From Caulobacteraceae bacterium (lineage in GTDB: Bacteria; Pseudomonadota; Alphaproteobacteria; Caulobacterales; Caulobacteraceae), in contig JAIXZX010000010.1 of the NCBI GenBank assembly GCA_027489335.1, positions 62,001 to 126,000 of the forward strand: a DNA stretch of 64,000 nucleotides, given 5' to 3'. The stretch's first letter is position 1, and each line of letters starts with the position of its first letter. Positions 1 to 8,108 of the stretch are shown here, in pieces. A program made the translations under genes and the position numbers. Below the pieces are notes generated by a model, which saw only the letters and a list, made by a program, of their open reading frames with translations, had not been told where the DNA came from and did no database searches.

Positions 1-114
1 CGGGTCTGTCAGGAAGACGTGCCTCTGCCCTATGCCGCCAATCTGGAAGCCGCCTCTCTGCCGTCGGTGGAGAAGATCGTGAAAGCCGCCAAGGCGGTCT
101 GCTATCGCTCATGA
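1..114 (+). CDS. pdhB: pyruvate dehydrogenase E1 component subunit beta, C-terminal fragment
   Basis: Only the last 37 codons lie in the window; the gene enters from the left edge and stops at 112-114. The visible protein end (PLPYAANLEAASLPSVEKIV) is the typical C-terminus of transketolase-type E1-beta subunits, where the tail helix follows the thiamine-diphosphate enzyme's last domain. The identification is supported mainly by context, because pdhC (E2) and lpdA (E3) follow in the same direction. The stop overlaps the next start as ATGA, so translation of the two is probably coupled. The lipoyl and catalytic regions cannot be seen here. Confidence 0.8.
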   Translation, partial: RVCQEDVPLPYAANLEAASLPSVEKIVKAAKAVCYRS

Positions 115-521
115 CGGCTGCGGCTGACCTGACCTGGCGCAGCGGCGGTTGCCATTGCCGGGCGGTGCGGTTCGAGGCCGCCCTGCCGGACAGGGTGACC
201 GCCCAGGCCTGCAACTGCTCCATCTGCGCCATGACGGGGTTCATCCACGCCATCGTCCCGGCCAGTCGGTTCCGCCTGACCCAAGGCCAGGATCAGATCA
301 CCACCTATGTCTTCAACACCGGCGTCGCTCAGCACACCTTCTGCAAGGTGTGCGGGGTGAAGAGCTTCTACCGTCCCCGATCAAACCCCGATGGCTGGTC
401 GCTCAATGTCCGCTGCCTGGACCCGGCCGACGATCTGGACTTCGACATCGAGCCCTTTGACGGCCAGAACTGGGAGGCCCACGCCGCGGGCCTCGCGCAC
501 CTCTCCAAGGAATCCGCATGA
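111..521 (+). CDS. GFA/CENP-V family zinc protein within the pdh operon
   Basis: This 136-residue protein has the full cysteine pattern of the glutathione-dependent formaldehyde-activating (GFA)/CENP-V fold: C14-x-C16, C34-x-C36-x2-C39 and C78-x2-C81, which in the family bind two zinc ions. Length fits a single GFA domain with no signal peptide or membrane segment. It sits between pdhB and pdhC and shares ATGA overlaps with both, so it is almost certainly co-translated with the pyruvate dehydrogenase subunits. Family members were named for spontaneous glutathione-formaldehyde adduct chemistry, but most are of unknown function; a role in thiol or aldehyde chemistry around PDH would be inference only. 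Confidence 0.85.
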   Translation: MTAAADLTWRSGGCHCRAVRFEAALPDRVTAQACNCSICAMTGFIHAIVPASRFRLTQGQDQITTYVFNTGVAQHTFCKVCGVKSFYRPRSNPDGWSLNVRCLDPADDLDFDIEPFDGQNWEAHAAGLAHLSKESA

Positions 522-1825
522 CCGACATCCTGATGCCGGCGCTGTCGCCCACCATGGAGGAGGGCACCCTCGCCAAATGGCTGGTCAAGAAGGGGGACAC
601 CGTCGCTGCCGGCGACGTGATCGCCGAGATCGAGACCGACAAGGCGACCATGGAGGTCGAGGCGGTCGATGAAGGCGTCGTCGAGGAGATTCTGGTGGAA
701 GCCGGCACCGAGGGCGTGAAGGTCAACGCGCCCATCGCCCGTCTGTCCGGCGGCGCCGAAACGAAGGCTCCGGAGCCTAAGCCTGCGGAAACGTCAGCGC
801 CTGAGCCTGCTGCTTCCAAGGCGGAAGCCAAAACTGAGGCGCCCGTCAAGGCCGAGCCGGCGCCGGCCAAGACAGCGCCGGCCAAGACAGCGCCGGCCAA
901 GACGGGGAGCGGCGAACGCATCTTCGCCTCGCCCCTGGCGCGGCGGATCGCCGAGCAGAAAGGGCTGGACCTCTCAGCCATCGCGGGTTCAGGCCCCCAC
1001 GGCCGGATCATCGAGCGCGACGTGAAGGACGCCAAGCCGGGCGCGAAGCCCGCAGCGACGGCGGCCGCCGCACCCACCGAGCGCCGCGGCGAAACCCGGC
1101 CGGTCCAGTCCCTGCAACAGATGGGAATCCCTGAGGGCAGCTACGACCTGATCCCGCTCGACGGTATGCGCAAGACCGTGGCGCGGCGGATGACCGACTC
1201 CTTCCGCGATGTGCCGCACTTCCCCCTCACCATCGACCTGGAGATCGACCGCCTGCTGGAGGCTCGTGGCCGGATCAACAAGATGCTGGAAAAGGACGGG
1301 GTGAAGGTCAGCGTCAACGACATCATCCTCAAGGCCTGCGCCGTGGCCCTGAAGCGGGTGCCTGAGGCCAACGCCTCCTATTCGCCTGAAGGCATCGCCC
1401 TGCATCACCATGCCGACATCGCCATGGCGGTCGCCGTCGAGGGCGGGCTGATCACCCCGATCATCCGCAAGTGCGAGACCAAGGGCCTGGCGCAGATCGC
1501 CCAGGAAACCAAGGACCTGGCCGAGCGGGCCCGCACGCGCAAGCTGAAGCCCGAGGAATTCCAGGGCGGCACCTTCAGCGTCTCGAACCTCGGCATGTTC
1601 GGCATCAAGTCCTTCGGCTCGATCATCAACGAACCCCAGGGCGCGATCCTGTCGGTGGGGGCGGGGACGAAGCAGCCCGTGGTCCGCGGCGATCAGCTGG
1701 CCATCGCTACGGTGATGTCGGTGACCATGACCTGCGACCATCGGGTCGTGGACGGGGCGACCGGCGCCCGCTGGCTGGAAGCGTTCAAGGCTCTGATCGA
1801 AGAGCCCCTGGCGATGATGGTCTAA
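518..1825 (+). CDS. pdhC: dihydrolipoamide acetyltransferase, E2 of pyruvate dehydrogenase
   Basis: E2 transfers the acetyl group from E1 to CoA and forms the core of the cytoplasmic PDH complex. Domain order over 435 residues: one N-terminal lipoyl domain (lipoylated lysine K42 in ETDKATME), an Ala/Pro/Lys/Glu-rich linker (about 75-130), a peripheral subunit-binding domain (about 132-168, [10 protein letters not shown]), a second flexible linker, and the acetyltransferase domain ending in the catalytic DHRVVDG motif (H408, D412). The start overlaps the GFA gene by ATGA. lpdA follows 13 bases downstream and lipA, which makes its cofactor, lies 4 kb away. The linker contains a small in-frame tandem repeat, described separately. 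Confidence 0.96.
   Translation: MTDILMPALSPTMEEGTLAKWLVKKGDTVAAGDVIAEIETDKATMEVEAVDEGVVEEILVEAGTEGVKVNAPIARLSGGAETKAPEPKPAETSAPEPAASKAEAKTEAPVKAEPAPAKTAPAKTAPAKTGSGERIFASPLARRIAEQKGLDLSAIAGSGPHGRIIERDVKDAKPGAKPAATAAAAPTERRGETRPVQSLQQMGIPEGSYDLIPLDGMRKTVARRMTDSFRDVPHFPLTIDLEIDRLLEARGRINKMLEKDGVKVSVNDIILKACAVALKRVPEANASYSPEGIALHHHADIAMAVAVEGGLITPIIRKCETKGLAQIAQETKDLAERARTRKLKPEEFQGGTFSVSNLGMFGIKSFGSIINEPQGAILSVGAGTKQPVVRGDQLAIATVMSVTMTCDHRVVDGATGARWLEAFKALIEEPLAMMV
861..905 (+). repeat. 15-bp tandem repeat in the E2 linker (3 copies)
   Basis: Three head-to-tail copies of CGCCGGCCAAGACAG, the last with one mismatch, encode repeated Ala-Pro-Ala-Lys-Thr units. They lie in the flexible linker between the lipoyl and subunit-binding domains of PdhC. 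Because the unit is a multiple of three, copy-number change would alter linker length without breaking the frame. Confidence 0.9.
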
Positions 1826-1838
1826 GGGGCCAAGACAT

Positions 1839-3239
1839 ATGGATTTCGACGTCATCATCGTGGGCGCAGGCCCGGGCGGCTACGTGGCCGCCATCCGCGC
1901 CAGCCAGCTTGGCCTCAAGACCGCCATCGTCGAGCGTGAGGCCCTGGGCGGGGTCTGCCTGAACTGGGGCTGCATCCCCACCAAGGCCCTCCTGAAGTCC
2001 GGCGAGGTCTACGAGCAGCTGCATCACCTGGCCGATTATGGCCTGGCCGCCGACAAGCCCCGCTTCGATTTCGCCAAGGTCATCGAGCGCTCGCGCAAGG
2101 TGGCCGGCCAGCTGAATTCCGGCGTCGGCTTCCTCATGCGCAAGCACAAGATCGAGGTGATCGAGGGGACCGCCCGGCTCGAAAAGGGGACCCCGGCTCC
2201 CAAGGTTATCATCGCCCAGAAGCGGGGCGGCGAACGGACGCTGCAGGCCAAGCACGTCATCCTGGCCACCGGGGCGCGGGCCCGCACCCTGCCGCAGATC
2301 GGCCTGGAGCCGGATGGCGACCGGGTCTGGTCCTATCGCGAGGCCATGGTCCCCAAGGCCGCGCCGAAGTCCCTGATCGTCATCGGCTCAGGCGCCATCG
2401 GCATCGAGTTCGCCAGCTTTTACCGGGCCCTGGGCGCGGAGGTGATGGTGGTGGAAGCCCTGTCGCGCATCCTGCCGGTGGAGGATGAAGAGGTCTCCAC
2501 CGCCGCGCGCAAGGCGTTCGAGCGCCGGGGCCTGAAGTTCCGCATCGGGGCGACCGTCAAGAAGCTCACCAAGTCCAAGACCGGGGTCGCCGTGGAGATC
2601 GAGACCGGCGGCAAGACCGAGACCCTGGAAGCCGAACGGGCCATCGTCGCTGTCGGCATCGTCGGCAATGTCGAGGACCTGGGGCTTGAGGCCCTGGGGG
2701 TGAAGATCGAGAAGACCCACGTGGTCACCGACGCCCATGGGGCGACGGGCGTGCCGGGTCTCTACGCCATCGGCGATGTAGCTGGTCCGCCCTGGCTGGC
2801 CCACAAGGCGAGCCATGAAGGCGTCCATTGCGTCGAGCACATCGCCGGTCAGCCGCCCAAGAACTTGAACGCGCCGATTCCCGGCTGCACCTACGCCAAT
2901 CCGCAGATCGCTTCAGTCGGCCTCACCGAGGCGGCGGCTAAGGCGGCGGGCCGCAAGGTCAAGGTTGGGCGCTTCGCCTTCCGCGCCAACGGCAAGGCCA
3001 TCGCCGCGGGCGAAACCGAGGGCTTCGTGAAAACCCTGTTCGACGCCGAGACCGGCGCCCTGGTGGGCGCGCACATGATCGGCGCCGAGGTCACCGAGAT
3101 GATCCAGGGCTACGCCCTGGCCATGACCCTCGAGGCCACAGAAGCCGAACTCCACGCCACCGTCTTCCCTCATCCGACGATGAGCGAGGCGATGCACGAA
3201 TCCGCCCTCGACGCCTACGGCCTCGTGTTGCACGCCTGA
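1839..3239 (+). CDS. lpdA: dihydrolipoyl dehydrogenase, E3
   Basis: This flavoenzyme reoxidises dihydrolipoamide on E2 and reduces NAD+. The 466-residue length is standard. Seen: N-terminal FAD-binding GxGxxG (VGAGPGGYVAA, residues 8-18), redox-active disulfide C40/C45 in GGVCLNWGCIPTK, a second Rossmann motif for NAD (VIGSGAIGIEFAS, near residue 183), the FAD-contact YAIGDV motif, and the C-terminal catalytic HPTMSEAMHE with H445 and E450. It ends the pdh operon; the next gene points the other way and ends 19 bases beyond the stop. It may also serve other 2-oxoacid dehydrogenases. Confidence 0.96.
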   Translation: MDFDVIIVGAGPGGYVAAIRASQLGLKTAIVEREALGGVCLNWGCIPTKALLKSGEVYEQLHHLADYGLAADKPRFDFAKVIERSRKVAGQLNSGVGFLMRKHKIEVIEGTARLEKGTPAPKVIIAQKRGGERTLQAKHVILATGARARTLPQIGLEPDGDRVWSYREAMVPKAAPKSLIVIGSGAIGIEFASFYRALGAEVMVVEALSRILPVEDEEVSTAARKAFERRGLKFRIGATVKKLTKSKTGVAVEIETGGKTETLEAERAIVAVGIVGNVEDLGLEALGVKIEKTHVVTDAHGATGVPGLYAIGDVAGPPWLAHKASHEGVHCVEHIAGQPPKNLNAPIPGCTYANPQIASVGLTEAAAKAAGRKVKVGRFAFRANGKAIAAGETEGFVKTLFDAETGALVGAHMIGAEVTEMIQGYALAMTLEATEAELHATVFPHPTMSEAMHESALDAYGLVLHA

Positions 3240-3258
3240 GCCGGCTCCTGCGGTCGCA

Positions 3259-4815
3259 TCACGCGACCCGGCGCAGCTCCGCCTCGGCCATGCGCTGGAT
3301 GGCGACATAGTCCGTCTTGCCGGTGCCCAGCACCGGGATCTCCGGGACGGCCAGGATCTTGCGCGGGACGGTCAGTTCCGGCGCACCGATGGCCTTGGCG
3401 TGGGCCAGAAGCGCGTCCACATCGGCCTCCCGACGGTCCGTCAGCAGGATCAGCCGCTCGCCCTTGCGCGGGTCAGGCACGGCGATGACGGCGTGCCGGC
3501 CCTCTGGCCAGACAGCCACGGCGATATCCTCGGCCGCGGTCAGCGACACCATCTCGCCGCCCACCTTGGCGAACCGCTTCACCCGGCCCTGGATCTTGAT
3601 CCACTGGTCATTGCTCATGCTGACCACGTCGCCCGTATCGTGCCAGCCATCGACCGGCGCCTCGATCGTGCCATCGGCGGCGAGGTAGCCGGCCATGATG
3701 TTGGGGCCGCGAACAAAAAGCTGTCCCCCGCCGGGAATGCCTTCCACCGGCTCAAGACGGGTCTCGATGCCGGGCAGCAGGCCGCCGACCGTGCCGCGAC
3801 GATTGTCGAGGGGCTTGTTCACCGCAATCACCGGCGCAGCCTCAGTGGCCCCATAGCCTTCCAGCAGCGGGATGGGACCGAAGCGCTCGGCGACGAGGTT
3901 GTGGGTCTCCTCGCGCACCTTCTCAGCGCCGCAGACCACGAATTTCAGGCCCGATAGTTCACCAGGTTCAGCGGCCCGGGCGTACTGGTTCACGAAGGTG
4001 TCGGTGGCCAGCAGGATCGAGGCGCGGGAGTCGCGGATCAGAGGCGGGATCTGCTTGGTGTGGAGCGGGGAGGGGTACTGGAACGCCTTCATGCCCGTCA
4101 AAATCGGCAGCAAGACTCCGCCCGTGAGGCCAAAGCAGTGGAAGATCGGCAGGGGATTGAACATCACCCAGTCTGGATCCAGGTCGATGTGCGCGGCGAT
4201 CTGCTGGACGTTGGCCACCAGATTGGCCTGGCTCAACACCACGCCCCGGGGGGCGCCGAAGCTGCCGGAGGTGAACAGAATGACGCCCGGATCGCTGGGC
4301 TTGCTGTTGGCCCGGAACTGCCGGGTCATCACGCCGCCGGCGGCCGCAAACAGCTTGTCGGCCAGGCCGACCTTCTCCCGAACCTCTTCGAGATAGACCA
4401 CATTGGCGATGGGCTCGAGGGCGTCGATTAGGTCGTGCAGCTTGCCCTGTTCGATGAACCGATGGGAGGTCAGCACGGTCTTCACCCCGGCCAGCTCGCA
4501 GGCGGCCTTCAGGTTGCGTATCCCGGCGGTGAAGTTGAGCATGGTCGGCGTGCGACCGAAGGCGTGCAGGGCGAAGAAGGTCACCACGCCGCCCGCGCTG
4601 GAGGGCAGCATCACCCCCACCCGTTCACCCTTGGCGGTAAAGCCGGCGATCTTGCGGCCCAGCGCGAAGGAGGCCTGGATCAGGCCCGTATAGGTGAGCG
4701 GATTGCGTTCCTGATCTTCCAGAATCGGCTTCTTGGCGCCGAAGCGCGCCCGGGCGGCGATCAGGGCGTCGAAAATCGAAATCTGGCTGTCGCGGGGATC
4801 GTATGCGGCGGTCAC
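3259..4815 (-). CDS. AMP-binding acyl-ACP/acyl-CoA synthetase, Aas ligase-like
   Basis: Adenylate-forming ligase of 518 residues that activates a fatty acid via acyl-AMP. The nucleotide-binding loop lies near residues 179-192 (LFTSGSFGAPRGVV), the A5 motif is EGYGATEAAP, the hinge HDTGDVV is present, and the C-terminal catalytic lysine is K500 in GTGKTDYV. Overall it resembles the ligase half of E. coli Aas (2-acylglycerophosphoethanolamine acyltransferase/acyl-ACP synthetase), but without the N-terminal acyltransferase domain. Two loop positions differ from the usual SGSEGxPKG: Glu is Phe and Lys is Arg. Substrate cannot be told from sequence. It is transcribed convergently with lpdA and is followed upstream by a 117-base gap. 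Confidence 0.8.
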   Translation of the reverse strand: MTAAYDPRDSQISIFDALIAARARFGAKKPILEDQERNPLTYTGLIQASFALGRKIAGFTAKGERVGVMLPSSAGGVVTFFALHAFGRTPTMLNFTAGIRNLKAACELAGVKTVLTSHRFIEQGKLHDLIDALEPIANVVYLEEVREKVGLADKLFAAAGGVMTRQFRANSKPSDPGVILFTSGSFGAPRGVVLSQANLVANVQQIAAHIDLDPDWVMFNPLPIFHCFGLTGGVLLPILTGMKAFQYPSPLHTKQIPPLIRDSRASILLATDTFVNQYARAAEPGELSGLKFVVCGAEKVREETHNLVAERFGPIPLLEGYGATEAAPVIAVNKPLDNRRGTVGGLLPGIETRLEPVEGIPGGGQLFVRGPNIMAGYLAADGTIEAPVDGWHDTGDVVSMSNDQWIKIQGRVKRFAKVGGEMVSLTAAEDIAVAVWPEGRHAVIAVPDPRKGERLILLTDRREADVDALLAHAKAIGAPELTVPRKILAVPEIPVLGTGKTDYVAIQRMAEAELRRVA

Positions 4816-4932
4816 GGGCGAGGGCCTCCCTGGTCCCAGACGCCATTCTGTCGGGCGTCTTGTGTTGGCCGCGACCCTAGAGGCGACGCTGGCCGATGAA
4901 AAGATATGTGACAGTTCGTGATCTGCCCGCGG

Positions 4933-5958
4933 CTATTCAATGGCGCCTAGCGGGTCGGCAACGGGTGCAGCCGGCGGAATCTGCGCCGCCAGGAAGGTCG
5001 CCACCTCACCGAGCCACGGCCCCCGCACCGCATCGGGGGCCAGGTGCGGCGCCGCCCCAAGCTGAGGCTGGATCACAGCTCGACAGTCCAGCTCGGCGCG
5101 GCAAGCCTCCGCCGAAGCGAGTCCCCGGGCGTTCTCGGACAGGACAAGGGCAGGGCGGTTCCTGATCGCCGAGGCGCCGTCATCGTGGGGCTGGGCCTGC
5201 CATGCACGCCAAGCCAGGCTTTCTCCGCTCTGCCGCAGGTCGGGATTGGCCAGGCGCCAGCCATGGGCCACCCGGCTCCGCCAGGGATCGGCCCCGGGGG
5301 GCGTCGTCGCTTCGGATGCGCTCCGCGACCAGGGCCGCCAGTCCGGGCTCGGCAAGCGGCCAAGACCAGCCCGGATAGCCAACTGTTCCCAAGGTCGCAG
5401 CGGCGGACCCGGCGACAGGTCTGGCGCGGTCAGGATGACAGAGCTCACCGGGGTATCGACGACCAGGGTCGCAAGGGCGACGGCCGCCGCGTCTCCGGAG
5501 GCCATCAAGGTCAGCGGGCGGTCAGGGTTCGGCCGGATGATCTGGGCGATCAGAGCGTCAACAGCCGACGGCGTCGAGCCTGGGGGGGCTGCGTGCACCA
5601 TGTCGTAGGGGGGCAGCGTGCGGCCTGATCCGCCGAAGCCCGCCCATTCCAGGGTCCAGACCACATAGCCCGCGCGGGTCAGGGCTGTGACGGTCTCGAA
5701 CCAGACTTCGGCCGGCTCGCCGCTGTCGGGCAGGATCAGGACCTGGGCCCGCCTTGCGGTTCCCACCGGCGAGGCCACCCCGTAGCGCAACTCCGGCCCC
5801 TGCGGGGGGTGAATGGCGCCCCAGGCCCACCCCTCCGGCGCCAGGAAGCGGGGGCTGAGGCCCGGGGGCGGTCGGCTGTCCAGCAGGGCCGGCCGCGGCG
5901 CGCCGGAATCGCAGGCCGTCAGAACGAGGGCGGCGAGGAAGGCGAGCCATGGGCGCAT
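4933..5958 (-). CDS. lipoprotein related to alpha/beta hydrolases
   Basis: The 341-residue product begins with a lipoprotein signal peptide and lipobox LTAC (C16), so it is probably anchored in the envelope. The body reads like an alpha/beta hydrolase: a [14 protein letters not shown] strand-turn near residue 73, a [12 protein letters not shown] segment, and a strand plus turn [15 protein letters not shown] where the nucleophile elbow should be. At that place the usual G-x-S-x-G is changed, and the nucleophile serine position is glycine, so catalysis is doubtful. It diverges from lipA across 88 bases. No substrate or partner can be assigned; it could be a binding or structural protein with a hydrolase fold. 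Confidence 0.6.
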   Translation of the reverse strand: MRPWLAFLAALVLTACDSGAPRPALLDSRPPPGLSPRFLAPEGWAWGAIHPPQGPELRYGVASPVGTARRAQVLILPDSGEPAEVWFETVTALTRAGYVVWTLEWAGFGGSGRTLPPYDMVHAAPPGSTPSAVDALIAQIIRPNPDRPLTLMASGDAAAVALATLVVDTPVSSVILTAPDLSPGPPLRPWEQLAIRAGLGRLPSPDWRPWSRSASEATTPPGADPWRSRVAHGWRLANPDLRQSGESLAWRAWQAQPHDDGASAIRNRPALVLSENARGLASAEACRAELDCRAVIQPQLGAAPHLAPDAVRGPWLGEVATFLAAQIPPAAPVADPLGAIE

Positions 5959-6046
5959 AGCGCAGTTTCAGCGCAGTTGGGGCCTGCTACGCAAGGGCGC
6001 ACAATCGCGGCTTGATCCTGAGGCCGGGAGGGACGATCTAGGCCCT

Positions 6047-7045
6047 ATGACCGTCGTCATCGACAACCTGGCCAAACCGCGCCCGCGCCACCCTGAAAAG
6101 CAGGCGAGGCCCGACACCCCGCTCCTGCGCAAACCCGACTGGCTGCGCGTGCGCGCCCCGGGCTCTGAGGGGTACGCCGCGACCCGCAGCGTGGTGAAGG
6201 CCCACGGCCTGGTCACCGTCTGCGAGGAGGCGGCCTGCCCCAATATCGGCGAGTGTTGGTCCCAGAGCCACGCCACCATGATGATCATGGGCGAGATCTG
6301 TACGCGGGCCTGCGCCTTCTGCAACGTCACGACCGGCAAGCCCAATCCCCTGGATCCGACCGAGCCGGCCCGGGTGGCCGATGCGGTGGCCAAGATGGGG
6401 CTGAAACATGTGGTCATCACCTCGGTCGATCGGGATGATCTGGCCGATGGCGGCGCCGCCCACTTCGCCGAGGTGGTCCGCGCCATTCGCGCCGCCGCCC
6501 CGACCGCGACCATCGAGATCCTGACCCCGGACTTCCTGCGGAAGCCGGTCTCGGCGATTGAAACGGTGATCGACGCCCGGCCTGATGTGTTCAACCACAA
6601 TCTGGAGACGGTGCCGCGGCTCTATCTGTCGATCCGGCCCGGCGCCCGCTACTACAGCTCCCTGCGCCTTCTGGAGCGGGTCAAGGAACGCGACCCCGTC
6701 CAGTTCACCAAGTCGGGCCTGATGGTCGGCCTGGGCGAGACCAAGGAAGAGGTCATGCAGGTGATGGACGACATGCGTTCGGCCGGCGTCGACTTCCTGA
6801 CCATCGGGCAGTACCTGCAGCCGACCCGCAAGCATGCGGCCATCGACCGCTATGTGACGCCCGAGGAGTTCGGGGCCTATGAGGAGATCGCCCGGGCCAA
6901 GGGTTTCCTGATGGTCTCAGCCAGCCCGCTGACCCGCTCGTCTCACCACGCCGGCGAGGACTTCGCCAAGCTGCAGGCCGCCCGGCAGGCCCAAGAGGCC
7001 CGCGCCGCCGCCCAGGCCTCGGCGCAGGCGGCGACCAAGGCCTAG
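6047..7045 (+). CDS. lipA: lipoyl synthase (radical SAM)
   Basis: LipA inserts two sulfurs into octanoyl-lipoyl domains, making the cofactor of PDH and related complexes. The protein of 332 residues has the auxiliary 4Fe-4S cysteines C59, C64 and C70 ([12 protein letters not shown]) and the radical-SAM cluster cysteines C85, C89 and C92 (CTRACAFC); the conserved RSSHHAGE motif is near the C-terminus. An open frame extends further upstream, but the ATG at 6047 gives the expected family N-terminus and has a GGGAGG stretch upstream. The alanine-rich tail after about residue 310 is unremarkable. A coq10-like gene follows after 10 bases, an order common in alphaproteobacteria. Confidence 0.96.
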   Translation: MTVVIDNLAKPRPRHPEKQARPDTPLLRKPDWLRVRAPGSEGYAATRSVVKAHGLVTVCEEAACPNIGECWSQSHATMMIMGEICTRACAFCNVTTGKPNPLDPTEPARVADAVAKMGLKHVVITSVDRDDLADGGAAHFAEVVRAIRAAAPTATIEILTPDFLRKPVSAIETVIDARPDVFNHNLETVPRLYLSIRPGARYYSSLRLLERVKERDPVQFTKSGLMVGLGETKEEVMQVMDDMRSAGVDFLTIGQYLQPTRKHAAIDRYVTPEEFGAYEEIARAKGFLMVSASPLTRSSHHAGEDFAKLQAARQAQEARAAAQASAQAATKA

Positions 7046-7055
7046 GCCGAGCCTC

Positions 7056-7517
7056 TTGTATCATCGCGTTCAGAAGGTGCTGCCCTATCAGCCCGACCAG
7101 CTCTTCGCCCTGGTCGGCGATGTGGACCGCTACCCGGACTTCGTGCCGTGGATCACCGGGATGCGCAGCTGGAACCAGCGGCCCATGGGCGAAGGCGTCG
7201 ACATGTTGGACGCCGAAGCGTCCGTCGGGTTCTCGTTTCTCAAGGAGCGCTTCTCTACCCGGGTGCGGCGCGACGCGATCGGCCGCGTGATCCAGGTCAG
7301 CCTGATCTCTGGGCCGTTCAAACGACTTGAGAACCGCTGGCGCTTCCATGAGGACCCGGCCGGAACTCGGATCGATTTCGAGATCGATTTCGAGTTCAAG
7401 TCACGGATGCTGGCGGCGCTTCTGAGCGCCAATTTCCATAGCGCGGTCGACCGCCTCATCGGCTGCTTCGAGGCGCGGGCCAAGAGCCTCTATGGGCCGA
7501 TGACCGATCCGACCTGA
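7056..7517 (+). CDS. type II toxin RatA/Coq10-family START-domain protein
   Basis: This 153-residue polyketide-cyclase/START-domain protein belongs to the Coq10/RatA family. The N-terminal LPYQPDQLFALVGDVDRYPDFVPW is characteristic; the members bind ubiquinone or its intermediates in the respiratory chain, while E. coli RatA was described as a ribosome-associated toxin. The start is a TTG codon immediately after lipA (10-base gap), chosen because it gives the usual family N-terminus and no ATG lies nearby. Co-transcription with lipA is likely. In alphaproteobacteria I would favour the ubiquinone-related role. Confidence 0.85.
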   Translation: MYHRVQKVLPYQPDQLFALVGDVDRYPDFVPWITGMRSWNQRPMGEGVDMLDAEASVGFSFLKERFSTRVRRDAIGRVIQVSLISGPFKRLENRWRFHEDPAGTRIDFEIDFEFKSRMLAALLSANFHSAVDRLIGCFEARAKSLYGPMTDPT

Positions 7518-7521
7518 GTCG

Positions 7522-8013
7522 TCAGGTCAGCCGTTCGCGCAGCATCTCCAGGGCGGCCTGAGCCGCCGCCTGCTGGATCTCAAATCGGGTCTCAAACTCA
7601 AACAGCTCAGCCCGGTGGGTCAGGCCGTGGTTGGTCCGTGCGGTGGCGATGTGCACGGTACCCACCGGCTTCATCCGCGTGCCACCGTCTGGGCCGGCGA
7701 TGCCGGTGATGGCCACGGCCAGGTGGGCGTTCGAGTTTTCCAGGGCGCCCTCGGCCATCATGCGCGCGACCGGTTCAGACACCGCTCCGAGGTCGGCGAT
7801 CAGGTCTCCCGGCACCCCCAGCATCTCCTGCTTGGCGCGGTTGGAATAGGTCACAAAACCCCGGTCCAGGACGTCAGAAGCGCCCGGAATGGCGCATATG
7901 GCGGCGCTGACCAGGCCGCCGGTGCAGCTTTCCGCCGTGACGATTCGCAGGGATTTCTGGCGGGCCTCATCGATGAGAAGCCGCGCCAAGGTCTCGATTT
8001 CCAAAGAAAACAT
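7522..8013 (-). CDS. pncC: nicotinamide-nucleotide amidase, CinA C-terminal family
   Basis: PncC deamidates nicotinamide mononucleotide to nicotinic acid mononucleotide in NAD recycling. The 163-residue length equals the stand-alone CinA C-terminal domain. The signature TAESCTGG (residues 26-33) carries the catalytic serine S29, and the conserved VTYSN and ITGIAGPDGGT motifs follow. It converges with the coq10-like gene, leaving only 4 bases between the stops. In many alphaproteobacteria pgpA lies next to it; that gene is not here, and the position upstream is held by a divergent membrane SpeE-like gene. Confidence 0.92.
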   Translation of the reverse strand: MFSLEIETLARLLIDEARQKSLRIVTAESCTGGLVSAAICAIPGASDVLDRGFVTYSNRAKQEMLGVPGDLIADLGAVSEPVARMMAEGALENSNAHLAVAITGIAGPDGGTRMKPVGTVHIATARTNHGLTHRAELFEFETRFEIQQAAAQAALEMLRERLT

Positions 8014-8108
8014 GGGCGTATCCGATGCCAGGTACGAAAGGGCGCTAGGCGCCAGGTCGGCGAGACCACACCATTGGCCGCCCCGACCTTACAAGCCGAA
8101 TCGGCGAC

